From NORP240 sp942492445 (GTDB lineage Bacteria > Pseudomonadota > Gammaproteobacteria > Pseudomonadales > Pseudohongiellaceae): 64,000 nt of DNA. The stretch is from assembly GCA_942492445.1 (NCBI GenBank), contig CALOEW010000003.1, forward strand, positions 19,376 to 83,375, given 5' to 3'. The position numbers and the translations under genes were made by a program. Below are positions 10,548 to 19,451 of this stretch, in pieces. The notes below the pieces were generated by a model. That model did no database searches and had not been told where the DNA came from. It saw nothing but the letters and a program-made list of their open reading frames with translations. Positions within the stretch are counted from its first letter, which is position 1. The number at the start of each line of letters is the position of its first letter.

Positions 10548-12026
10548 GCCCGGTAATTCATAGCCGTCTGGCAAGCCTCGGTTACAGTACCAGTACACCG
10601 CTGGTGGTTGCCGTAGTTCCGCCTGAGGCGCATGGGATATCCAGTGGCAGCCCGGAAACCCTGCTTATTCCGAGGACTCTGCGCCTGCTGCCCGGGAAGC
10701 GGCTGGTAGGCGTAACCGACTGGCAGCGACAAGCGGTAATCATCAAGCTTTTCTATCACAAACGACGCTGGTCTAAGCATCTGCAGCGAGAGCTGGCCGG
10801 ATTTGAGCTTGCCAGGAAGTCCGGGTTGCCGGTTCCGCAGGTAATTGCCAGCGGCACAATCGCTGAACAGCAGGGGGGTTACCTCCTGATCGAGTACCTG
10901 GAAAAGGGAGTGGGCCTGGATTCTCTGGCCGAGCAACATGACTCCCGGCTCGATATCGGTATAAGGCAGGCGCTTGGTCTAATTGCCCGGTGCCACCGTC
11001 AGGGGTTATGGCAGCAGGATATCCACCTCGGGAATTTCATGCTGTTCAACGGTACGATGTACTTGTTGGACAGTGCCGAATTCAAGTCTGAAAAGCCGGG
11101 GGCCGTGCTTTCAGAGTCCCTGCGACTGGCAAATCTCGCGCTTTTTTTTGCCCAGTTCTCCGTGTATCGCGACTCACGGGTACTGCAGTTGATGGAAATC
11201 TACAACAACGAGCTCGCTGATGTAAGTGCAGTTACGGATACTGCCCTCCTGCAGGCCCAGATTGGGCAGGCAAGGGAGCGCAGGCTGGATAAATATCAAT
11301 CGAAACTGTTCCGGTCTACTAGCGACTTTCACAAGGAAAAATCTGCCGGCCGACGCATGCTCTGTGATCGCAGAATAATGTCAGACGTATTCTACCGGTT
11401 TGTTCAGAATCCGGATCAGTTCGTACGGGAGGGAACGCTGATAAAAGATGGGAATACGACTACGGTAGCCCTGGTCACGCTTGGGGACAGGGAATACGTC
11501 TTGAAGCGATACAACATCAAGAGCCCGCTCCATGGGCTGCGGTAGAATGCTTCGCAACAGTCGTGCCTCCCGCTCCTGGCGATCCGGCCTGATGCTGGAA
11601 ATGCTAGGTTTAACCACCGCGCGACCCCTGATGATGCTGGAGCGTCGTCGTGCGTGGATGATACGCAGGGAATCCTACATCCTCTATGAACTTGTAAAGG
11701 GGGCCACTGTGCCCGAGGTTCTGGGTTCCGAAGATCTTTCGAACGAAACTAGGGACAGGGTATTTGAGAGATTCAAGCAATTCCTTGAGGTGCTGCGTCG
11801 CTACCAGATTTCTCATGGAGACTTGAAGGCCAGTAATTTTATTTTCGCCAATGATGAGCTGGTTCTTCTGGATCTTGATGCAACCAGGCGTCATGCAACG
11901 AGGCTGACTTTCCGTCGAGCATTCAAAAAAGATCTGGAACGGTTTTTAAAGAATTTTTCCGAGGGCTCTGTTTTGCAGAATATGCATCAGCAGGCAATAC
12001 GACTTGTGAGGTCATTGGATGTCTAA
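10544..12026 (+). CDS. Double-domain LPS core kinase-like protein (WapQ-like), one frameshift
   Basis: Two kinase-like domains in tandem. The first (about residues 60-200) has VIIKLFY, QQDIHLGNFML and LLDSAEF. The second has YVLKRYN, ISHGDLKASNFIF and LVLLDLDATR. The frame changes at about 11538-11543: removing one base in C-T-G-C-G-G-T-A-G restores a continuous protein of about 493 residues, similar in size to the two-domain kinase between waaP and the carbamoyltransferase gene in Pseudomonas. A role in phosphorylating core heptoses is inferred from position and family. It starts inside the waaP stop and runs into the carbamoyltransferase gene by eight bases. Confidence 0.75.
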
Positions 12027-13776
12027 GGAGTCTCTGATAACTCTAGGATTGACAGGTTCTATTGGCCACGATCCCGCGGCAGCACTTTTTGTGGGAGGTG
12101 AGCTTGTCGCGGCCGCCGAAGAGGAGAGGTTGATCAGACGAAAACATGCAAAAGGTGAGATGCCATACTATGCAGCACGATTCTGTATGCAATATGCCGG
12201 CATCAATCCGATGGATGTGGATATCGTGGCTATCCCCAATGCACCTGTCAACCTGTTGAGCCCAGCACGCTGGCACTACGCAAGACGTCACTGGTACGCG
12301 CCGGACAGGGCCCTGGACAGTTTGTTGAATGGAAACAGGCGCTATCATCGGTACGTGAGAAAAATCAGGAGTCTGCTCGAAAAACTTCAGATTCCCTGGA
12401 ACAAGATCAAATTTGTCCCGGTTGAGCACCAGCTCGCTCATGCCAGCAGCGGCTATCATTTGAGCGGCTTCTCCGGAAAAACGGCAATTCTCACCATCGA
12501 TTCACGCGGAGAATACGCCACGATTCTTCTGGCGGAAGGGAATGATGGCACAATTAGTAAAATCAGAGAGTTCTACGATCCTGATTCCTTAAGCGGTATG
12601 TACGCAGCGATTACCGACTACCTGGGTTTTGAAATTCTGGACGGCGAATTCAAGGTAATGGGAATGTCGCCGTTCGGGGACCCGGATCGCTATGACCTTT
12701 CCTTCCTGGCTCACTTTAACGGTAAAAACTTCAAGGTGGACAACAAACTGATCAGTACGGTGGGTTTCCGGCGTTACAAGGCCAAGTCCAGGGGGCACTT
12801 TTTCAGTCGAAAGCTGATAGAGAAACTTGGTCCCCGGCGGGAGGGTGCACTGGTGGACGACCCTTATGTTCACTACGCTGCCGCTATTCAGAAGCTCTTT
12901 GAAGACATCGCTGCGGGTCTGGTAATACAATACCTTTATCCAACTCTCAAGGAGCAGGGGCAGCTGGTTTTTGCGGGCACCAGTTCCATGAACATCAAGC
13001 TGAACCATCGACTCCAGGAATTACCGTCGGTGAAGCATCTGTTCGTACACCCGGGTGCAAGCGACTCAGGTACGGCAATAGGGGCTGCCAGTTACGCTGT
13101 GGCCGGAGAAGGGTTGCAGATAATGCCGCTGCGCAACGTGTTTCTGGGCCCCCGGTTTACCAAAAGCCAGTGCATCAGCGCCTGCCGTAACCACCGCGAC
13201 AAACCGCAATGGGAGGAGTTGGAGAATGCGCCCAGCAGGGCTGCAGAATTACTGAATCAGGGACATCTGGTAGCCTGGTTTCAGGGCCGTATGGAGTTTG
13301 GTTCGCGGGCGCTGGGTAACCGCAGTATTCTTGCAAACCCCTGCCAGGAGGGCGTAGCGGATCTGTTGAACAGTACCATCAAGTTTCGTGAACGCTGGCG
13401 ACCGTTTTCGCCCAGCCTGCTGGACAGTTTTGCGCCCGAGTTTCTGGAGGGAGGGTTTGAACACGATTATATGTGCATAAGCCAGGTGGTCAGGGAAAGA
13501 TGGCATGAGCAGTTCTCGCCAGTGATTTACAAAGATGGAACTACCCGACCCCATGTGGTGACCCATGAGGCAAACCCGCGGTTTTATCAATTGCTGAAGT
13601 ACATGGAGGAGTTATCGGGAGTTGGTATGGTTGTCAATGTCGCATTGAACCGGCCTGGCGAAGCGCTGGTCTGTACACCCGAAGATGCGTTGAACCTGTT
13701 TGTCGGGTCTGAACTGGAATTCATGATAATGGAGGATATACTGGTCACCAAGCGGGAAGAATCTGAAAGCTGGTGA
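12019..13776 (+). CDS. Carbamoyltransferase (NodU/CmcH/WapO family)
   Basis: A 585-residue carbamoyltransferase using carbamoyl phosphate. The N-terminal ASKHA-type domain starts GLTGSIGHDPAAALF and carries the conserved EEERLIRRKHAKG. The C-terminal YrdC-like part includes FQGRMEFGSRALGNRSIL and FRERWRPFSPSLL, both typical. In Pseudomonas the equivalent gene next to the core kinases carbamoylates heptose II. The same role is inferred here from the matching gene order, not shown. It overlaps the end of the kinase gene and is the last gene of the plus-strand core operon; the following genes are on the opposite strand. Confidence 0.88.
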   Translation: MSKESLITLGLTGSIGHDPAAALFVGGELVAAAEEERLIRRKHAKGEMPYYAARFCMQYAGINPMDVDIVAIPNAPVNLLSPARWHYARRHWYAPDRALDSLLNGNRRYHRYVRKIRSLLEKLQIPWNKIKFVPVEHQLAHASSGYHLSGFSGKTAILTIDSRGEYATILLAEGNDGTISKIREFYDPDSLSGMYAAITDYLGFEILDGEFKVMGMSPFGDPDRYDLSFLAHFNGKNFKVDNKLISTVGFRRYKAKSRGHFFSRKLIEKLGPRREGALVDDPYVHYAAAIQKLFEDIAAGLVIQYLYPTLKEQGQLVFAGTSSMNIKLNHRLQELPSVKHLFVHPGASDSGTAIGAASYAVAGEGLQIMPLRNVFLGPRFTKSQCISACRNHRDKPQWEELENAPSRAAELLNQGHLVAWFQGRMEFGSRALGNRSILANPCQEGVADLLNSTIKFRERWRPFSPSLLDSFAPEFLEGGFEHDYMCISQVVRERWHEQFSPVIYKDGTTRPHVVTHEANPRFYQLLKYMEELSGVGMVVNVALNRPGEALVCTPEDALNLFVGSELEFMIMEDILVTKREESESW

Positions 13777-13810
13777 CAGACAGTCCAGCGATATTTTCAA
13801 GATTCAGGAA

Positions 13811-15328
13811 TCATTCTGGAAGGCGCCTGTATATTACAACCTGTCTTCCGGAGTCGGCTCCGGTTCGGGTTACCTCTTCAACTGACCGGCGCAGCCTGTC
13901 GTTATCAAACAGCCCCAGGCTTGATGTGTCCTCTTCAAATGCCACCAGGCTTCCGGCAGGCAGACTGATGACATCCCCCTCAGTGAGCAGAATCGGGACC
14001 AGGTCGTATTCTTCGATTCGTTCACTGTAGTAGGCGACAGCACGATTATTAGCGAGCAGGTTAACGGTGGGAGAACTGTTCTGCGCTATCCACTCACCCG
14101 CTTCTCTGAGGTAACTTTTATCTGTTCCAAAGGATACATAGGCATCAACGGCACAATAACTGAACAGTATGCCGACCAGCCAGTGGTAACCTCTACCCCG
14201 GTCCGACGCCAGTGCTGCGATCCGCAGTCTAGCCAGCAGCAGGGGAACAAACACAACGCAGATAAGGCACATCAGCTGAACATAACGGACGGTTAGGAAC
14301 CGGGTAGTAATCAGGAATGTGATGGCAATCAGACCGTTCATCAAAATTACTACCAGCAACGGAAGCAACTGCCAGCGAGGCACCAGCCGGATTCTGCGGA
14401 CAAATCCTGCCAGCATGACCAGAAGCAGTGGCCCCCCGATTCCCTGGAAGAAAAGTACCAACAGGATCGCCATCAGCCCCGAAAGCATAAAAACGGGTAA
14501 GTAATCACTGGAAAAATTAGCCGCAAAGTCACCAAAGATTACGCGGCCCAGTTCGGAGGTTCTTTGCTCAGGAGGGAAAAAGGTTTCCCTGGCAAGCGGA
14601 ATGTAAACCGACAGCTGTTCGACAAGTAATGCCGGCAGATTGAGCCCTGCCAGAAAGCCAAGACCGATCAGAAGTGCGACAATTCCTGCCGAGCTGGCCG
14701 TGAACTTACACACCAGTCTGGTGCGATCGCGGAGATTCAACCGCGAATCCAACAGTAGCGAAATCGGTATCGCAAACAGAAATAGCAGGGCTTCAACGCG
14801 AAACGTCGCTGCCAGAAGATACGACAGGGAAAAGGCAATAGCACTTTGCAACTGCCTGTTTCTCAGGAAACAAAGGTATTGCCAGAGGCCGAATAGCGCC
14901 AGAGCCCAGTAAGCGCTGTCACGAATTATAATCAATCTGTATTCATTGAGTTGTGGATATACCAGAATCGTAATGGCGGCAAGAATAATTGTAGCTCTGG
15001 CCCTGTCGAGTTCCGCAACCAGGCTGATGAACGAATACACAAGAAGCGAATAGAATATCGCATTCACTGCTACCGCGGACTGAAATGGATCCAGGGGCAG
15101 AAGGTACTGAACGACGGCGATCAGAACCGGATACGCAGCCCAGGGATAATGATTGAACGCGGCGACAAGTCCCTGGTCGTTGTAAACCTCGACGGTTCGG
15201 ATAAAGGTGAAGGCATCCTCGTTTGGAACCCATCCCATCACTATCATCAGTATGGTAAGCAAGGGACTGATTGCCGTGGCAGCAAGGCGTATACCAGAAA
15301 GGCGCCAGTTAGAACAAAATATTCTCAT
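13811..15328 (-). CDS. Multi-pass membrane protein, GT-C/ArnT-like glycosyltransferase candidate
   Basis: About 505 residues with ten or more hydrophobic segments. An acidic loop (VPNEDAFTF) follows the first membrane segment, where GT-C enzymes such as PMT and ArnT keep their catalytic Asp/Glu. An RDSAYWALALFGLW segment and a short soluble C-terminus (GEWIAQNSSPTVNLLANN) complete the picture. These enzymes use polyprenyl-linked sugars at the outer face of the inner membrane. The substrate is unknown; the setting in LPS genes suggests a surface glycan or lipid A. Its start overlaps the stop of the acyltransferase gene by four bases, so they form a minus-strand pair. Confidence 0.6.
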   Translation of the reverse strand: MRIFCSNWRLSGIRLAATAISPLLTILMIVMGWVPNEDAFTFIRTVEVYNDQGLVAAFNHYPWAAYPVLIAVVQYLLPLDPFQSAVAVNAIFYSLLVYSFISLVAELDRARATIILAAITILVYPQLNEYRLIIIRDSAYWALALFGLWQYLCFLRNRQLQSAIAFSLSYLLAATFRVEALLFLFAIPISLLLDSRLNLRDRTRLVCKFTASSAGIVALLIGLGFLAGLNLPALLVEQLSVYIPLARETFFPPEQRTSELGRVIFGDFAANFSSDYLPVFMLSGLMAILLVLFFQGIGGPLLLVMLAGFVRRIRLVPRWQLLPLLVVILMNGLIAITFLITTRFLTVRYVQLMCLICVVFVPLLLARLRIAALASDRGRGYHWLVGILFSYCAVDAYVSFGTDKSYLREAGEWIAQNSSPTVNLLANNRAVAYYSERIEEYDLVPILLTEGDVISLPAGSLVAFEEDTSSLGLFDNDRLRRSVEEVTRTGADSGRQVVIYRRLPE

Positions 15329-16275
15329 CTTCGCCTGTGCATCCTTGGATAGGGGCTGGCTGCCGCACCTGCAGCTTGAGTCTTGAATCGCTTATGTAGC
15401 CAAAGATACTGGTCCGGGTGCCTGCGGATAGCCTGTTCTATGATCTCGTTTATTCTAGTCGCATTGGCTTTATCATCGTCGCCGGGATAATTTTCCAGAG
15501 GTGGGCTGAACTCCAGCTGGTATCCGGAATTATCGTCGAGGCGGAAGTGGGAAAAAAAAATGACGGCAGAGTCATTGTATCTGGCAAATCGTGCGGTCGC
15601 CGTGATGGAGGCTGCTTCCACGCCAAAAAAAGGGACAAATACCGAATGCCTGGGACCGTAATCCTGGTCTGGTGCATACCAGACGATATGCCCCTGCTTC
15701 AGGCAGCGGAACGTTTCCCTGACATTTTCCCTCTCAATAACCGCAGGGTAAAATCGTCTGCGACTGTTTGTCATTACTGCCTCGAACAATGGATTCTTGT
15801 GCCTTCGATAGGTGACGTCCATTTTTTCATAGAGGCTTAAAAGAGCACCGGCGAATTCCAGTGTCGTAAAGTGGGCGCATACGAGCAGGACACCGCGGCC
15901 TTCTGCTTTGGCCAGTCTGAGATTTTCCAGGCCTCTGATAACAACACGATTGCGAAAATCCTCCGGGTTACGAAACCAGGACATCGCGGCCTCCATCACA
16001 CCGATTCCGTTTGACAGAAAAGTACGATGCAGCAACCTTTGGCGTTTGGTTTCAGAAAGCTCGGGAAAGCAGAGTTTCAGGTTAATTCGGCAAACTTCCC
16101 GCCGTTCTCTGGCAAACAGATAACTGATATGACCGATTACCCTGCCCAGGTGTATCTGCAGACTGAATGGCAGGTGGGCCAGCGCCCACAGGGTACACAG
16201 GCCCAGCCAGGTGGGCCAGTATCGTGGTGTGAAGAACCGGGAAAGTGGGATTCTGTCAGAGCTTGTGGAACTCAC
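15325..16275 (-). CDS. Lipid A biosynthesis lauroyl-type acyltransferase (LpxL/HtrB family)
   Basis: Adds a secondary acyl chain to Kdo2-lipid IVA at the inner membrane. It is a 316-residue member of the LpxL/LpxM family. An N-terminal hydrophobic anchor (about residues 20-40) precedes the catalytic H-x4-E motif, seen as HFTTLE, and later GHIVWYAPDQDYG and VPFFGVEAAS are conserved in the family. Whether it transfers laurate or another chain cannot be told. It is the first gene of a minus-strand pair with the GT-C-like protein, with a 4-base overlap. The region upstream holds a large repeat element. Confidence 0.88.
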   Translation of the reverse strand: MSSTSSDRIPLSRFFTPRYWPTWLGLCTLWALAHLPFSLQIHLGRVIGHISYLFARERREVCRINLKLCFPELSETKRQRLLHRTFLSNGIGVMEAAMSWFRNPEDFRNRVVIRGLENLRLAKAEGRGVLLVCAHFTTLEFAGALLSLYEKMDVTYRRHKNPLFEAVMTNSRRRFYPAVIERENVRETFRCLKQGHIVWYAPDQDYGPRHSVFVPFFGVEAASITATARFARYNDSAVIFFSHFRLDDNSGYQLEFSPPLENYPGDDDKANATRINEIIEQAIRRHPDQYLWLHKRFKTQAAGAAASPYPRMHRRR

Positions 16276-16494
16276 CTGGAAACCATTTTTTTATCGAGGA
16301 TCGGCTTTTGCCACAATTTTCTGAATGGCGCATTGTAGCAAACCACCAGTTCATGCCTACCCTTTCAATCCGCGCCGTTACTCGGACGTTTAACTGCCTT
16401 GTAAATCAAAATGCCCTCTCTTATTGTTATAAATGGCAGTATTACTGCCTCACTTTCTAAAGAAGCACCAATTTTCCGGAAAGAGGACCGGGCT

Positions 16495-17066
16495 TCTCTG
16501 GACTCGAGAGACCTGTGGATTATGGCTTTCCGGGATTCCCGGGAAGGATTTTCCCCCTTCAGCCATCACTGGCGGGTATTACGGAGCCGATGCCTGCAGT
16601 GTGTCCAGGCTCCTGGGGTAATAAGTCAGCAAGTACTGAAATTGAAAACTCAGAAAGCGTACATATTCGTTCTGATGGAAGGAAGGTTGGAGAGTCGAAT
16701 TGGATGGTTGGCTTCGAGCGGCGCGGCCGGCAGGAGTATCCTGTGGCTGCGGACCGCGCCCCTCCGGGGTGCCCTCACTCAGAAAAATGCCCTGGAAAAC
16801 GGTCATTTTTCCTCCCGCGGCGCTGGTCCTTTTATTGCAGCCCCAGGATACTCCTGCCGGCCGCGCCTTGGTTGAGTGCGGGATTTCCTTCACATAGACC
16901 TCGAGTCCCGTGATCAGTTGTTGAATGGGGCACGGCAATCTCGTTAGGGGCTATCTTCAACCCTATTACGTTAACGTGACTCCACTAGCATTGCTATTAG
17001 CCTCCACAAGGTTTGAATTCAGGCCGCTGAAAGCGTTCCGATAAGGATTTTGTGGGACAGCAATAA
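16495..17066 (+). repeat. Large dispersed repeat, copy B1
   Basis: A non-coding element of about 570 bp filling most of the gap between the acyltransferase and hldE. It is closely similar, in inverted orientation, to 22056-22591. The similarity starts around TCTCTGGACTC and ends around TTTTGTGGGACAGCAATAA. The copy is rich in inverted repeats. I see no credible gene in 16276-17202: the frames there lack family signatures and are not kept in the other copy. The stretches 16276-16494 and 17067-17202 show nothing further that I recognise. Confidence 0.8.
16721..16866. repeat. 23-bp perfect inverted repeat inside copy B1
   Basis: The left arm at 16721-16743 (GCGCGGCCGGCAGGAG then TATCCTG) and the right arm at 16844-16866 are exact reverse complements, 100 bp apart. 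Between them GAAAAATG at 16782-16789 pairs with CATTTTTC at 16804-16811. The unit looks like a miniature transposable element or REPIN nested in the larger repeat. Copy B2 keeps the arm adjoining the A-T-A-A-A-A-G-G side but has a diverged second arm. Confidence 0.8.
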
Positions 17067-17202
17067 ATTGGCAGATATCGCTACATTGTCGGAGTTGCGC
17101 CGGGTTTCTGCCCTCTGCCATAGGATCAACAATAATCCGGCCCTGTGCTATGATCTGCCGCCGTAAACCACTTACTCGTGGTGCAAAGGACTCTGAAACC
17201 CC

Positions 17203-18633
17203 ATGAAATTCGAGATACCCCCTTTCCAGCAGGCCCGTATAGTGGTGGTGGGCGATGTCATGCTCGACCGCTACTGGCATGGAAAGGCCACCCGGATTTC
17301 ACCGGAGGCGCCGGTTCCAGTTGTGCAGGTGGGTACTGAGGAAGGACGCCCCGGTGGTGCCGGCAACGTGGCGCTGAATCTGGCAGCACTTGGGAGTGCA
17401 GCATCTCTGGTAGGGGTGATCGGGGCTGACCCAAATGGGGAAGACCTGAGGTCCCGCCTGAATGCGGCAGGCGTCTACTGTGATTTCCTGGTGTCTCCGT
17501 CGAAGCCGACAATCACCAAATTGCGAGTCATCAGTCAGCATCAGCAACTAATCCGGCTGGATTTTGAAGAATCCCACGACGCCGCTGACCTCGAAGGCCT
17601 TCAGGGCAAGGTTGAATGTCTGCTGAGCAACACGCAGGCCATGATCCTCTCCGACTATGGAAAAGGTGTGCTGAGCAATGTGGAAGCGCTGATTGCGCTG
17701 GGGTGCGGGAAGCGGATACCTGTTATCGTGGATCCCAAAGGTACTGATTTTGAAAAATACCGGAATGCTACCGTGATCACTCCGAACCTGGCCGAGTTTG
17801 AAGCTGTTGTCGGCCCTTGTCCAAATGAGGATACTCTGACTGAAAAGGGGCAGGCACTACTCAAGCGGCTCAATCTCGAGGCACTTCTAATCACCCGTGG
17901 CGAGCACGGCATGACTCTGCTGCGTCCCGACGCTCCGGAACTGCATCTGCCAGCCCGCGCGCAGGAAGTCTTTGATGTGACCGGTGCCGGCGACACTGTC
18001 ATTGCGGTACTTGCCGCCTCACTCGCAGCTGGTGAATCACTGCCGGAAGCAACCGCACTGGCCAATCTGGCCGCCGGCCTGGTAGTGGGTAAACTGGGTA
18101 CTGCCGCCATCAGCGGCCCGGAATTACGCAGAGCCACACTGCGGGAAAAGGGCACCGGCCGCGGTGTCATGACTTCGGACCAGCTTCTGGTGGCAATTCA
18201 GGACGCCCGTGCGCACGGGGAGACCATTGTGTTTACCAATGGCTGTTTTGACATCATACATGCCGGGCATGTGGGTTATCTGACTGAAGCTCGCAAACTG
18301 GGAGAAAGGCTTGTCGTGGCAGTCAATGACGATGAGTCAGTTCGCAAACTCAAGGGTGCGGGGCGTCCTATCAATCCTGTGGAAAGGCGGATGGCGGTGC
18401 TTGCCGGTCTGGAGGCCGTGGACTGGGTGGTGTCGTTTTCAGAGGATACTCCGGAACTGCTGCTCCAACGTTTACTACCGGAAGTGCTTGTCAAAGGAGG
18501 TGACTACGATATCAACGAAGTTGTAGGCGCCGAATTTGTTAAAAGTTACGGCGGCAGGGTGGAAGTCCTTGAATTCCTGGATGACTGCTCCACTTCGGCG
18601 ATCGTGGAAAAGCTGCAGGAAAGCAAATTCTGA
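17203..18633 (+). CDS. hldE: Bifunctional D-glycero-beta-D-manno-heptose-7-phosphate kinase / adenylyltransferase
   Basis: Makes ADP-heptose, the donor for WaaC and WaaF. The N-terminal ribokinase-like domain (about 1-315) starts with VVVGDVMLDRYWHG and has the kinase anion hole FDVTGAGDTVIAVLA. The C-terminal nucleotidyltransferase domain (about 340-476) carries FTNGCFDIIHAGHVGYL. The length of 476 residues is normal. The ATG is preceded by a weak purine run. It is separated from the waa operon by the minus-strand pair and by copy B1, so it probably has its own promoter, which I cannot place. Confidence 0.95.
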   Translation: MKFEIPPFQQARIVVVGDVMLDRYWHGKATRISPEAPVPVVQVGTEEGRPGGAGNVALNLAALGSAASLVGVIGADPNGEDLRSRLNAAGVYCDFLVSPSKPTITKLRVISQHQQLIRLDFEESHDAADLEGLQGKVECLLSNTQAMILSDYGKGVLSNVEALIALGCGKRIPVIVDPKGTDFEKYRNATVITPNLAEFEAVVGPCPNEDTLTEKGQALLKRLNLEALLITRGEHGMTLLRPDAPELHLPARAQEVFDVTGAGDTVIAVLAASLAAGESLPEATALANLAAGLVVGKLGTAAISGPELRRATLREKGTGRGVMTSDQLLVAIQDARAHGETIVFTNGCFDIIHAGHVGYLTEARKLGERLVVAVNDDESVRKLKGAGRPINPVERRMAVLAGLEAVDWVVSFSEDTPELLLQRLLPEVLVKGGDYDINEVVGAEFVKSYGGRVEVLEFLDDCSTSAIVEKLQESKF

Positions 18634-18635
18634 CT

Positions 18636-19451
18636 TCAGCTCCCTGCAGTCGCCCGAACTGCAGCTTCCACATTGTGAGTAAGGTGGTCGGAATCGATCG
18701 TGCCAATTATCACGCTGCTGACCCCGTGCTTTGCAAGGATGAATTCCAGGCTAGTCTCGACCGGATCCCTGCCGGATTCGCCCAATGTGTCCAGGTGACC
18801 GCTTACCAGGCCTTTCTTGATCAGCACACCCTTATCTAACGAGTCGGCTTTCTCAATTACCGCTGCATCGTCCTGGGCCAGGGGATTGTATGTCACCATC
18901 ACGGTATCAGTAAGCTCGATGGCACGGACACCACCCTCCACAGTCTTCGTGGACATACCGACGGCCCGGATCAGTCCTTTTTCTTTGAGCCTTTCCAAGG
19001 CGCTGAGACAATCAGTCCTGTCGATTATGTCCAGGTCACCTCCGTCGGAGTGTACAAGAACTATATCCAGGAAGTCGGTCTTCAAGCGTCGCAGGCTTCT
19101 TTCCACGCTGAGTCTGGTATGGTTGGCGGAAAAGTCGAAACTGGATCTGCTGTCAACAAATTCCTCGCCAACCTTGCTGCAAATGACCCAGTTTTTCCGA
19201 TCACCAAGTAGTGCTCCGATCCGTTCCTCACTGCTGCCATAGGCTGGAGCCGTATCAATTAAATTGATTCCAAGGCTCCAGGCCTTCTGAAGCAGGGACC
19301 TGACCTCCCTGTCTCCCGGAAGATTGAAACTGGAGGGATATTTCACACCCTGATTTCGCCCGATCTTTACGGTGCCAAGACCGATACAGGAAATTCGCAG
19401 TCCGGTTTGACCCAGATCGCGTTGCGGGAGTTCATTGGAATGATCAGACAA
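18636..19451 (-). CDS. Aldo/keto reductase
   Basis: A predicted NADPH-dependent oxidoreductase with a TIM barrel of 271 residues. The catalytic tetrad is visible: Asp in NLIDTAPAYG, Tyr in the same motif, Lys in WVICSKVG and His in DIVLVHSDGG. The cofactor end shows SSVIIGTID near the C-terminus. I chose the TTG at 19451 (L-S-D-H-S-N-E-L-P-Q), which overlaps the stop of the upstream FAD gene by eight bases. A longer form would read back into that gene. The tight overlap implies that the two oxidoreductases act together. The substrate is unknown. Confidence 0.82.
   Translation of the reverse strand: MSDHSNELPQRDLGQTGLRISCIGLGTVKIGRNQGVKYPSSFNLPGDREVRSLLQKAWSLGINLIDTAPAYGSSEERIGALLGDRKNWVICSKVGEEFVDSRSSFDFSANHTRLSVERSLRRLKTDFLDIVLVHSDGGDLDIIDRTDCLSALERLKEKGLIRAVGMSTKTVEGGVRAIELTDTVMVTYNPLAQDDAAVIEKADSLDKGVLIKKGLVSGHLDTLGESGRDPVETSLEFILAKHGVSSVIIGTIDSDHLTHNVEAAVRATAGS

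Noticed and set aside
16411..16938. Several frames of 60-150 residues within repeat B1
   Set aside because: They are not kept in repeat B2 and have no start signals or known domains.
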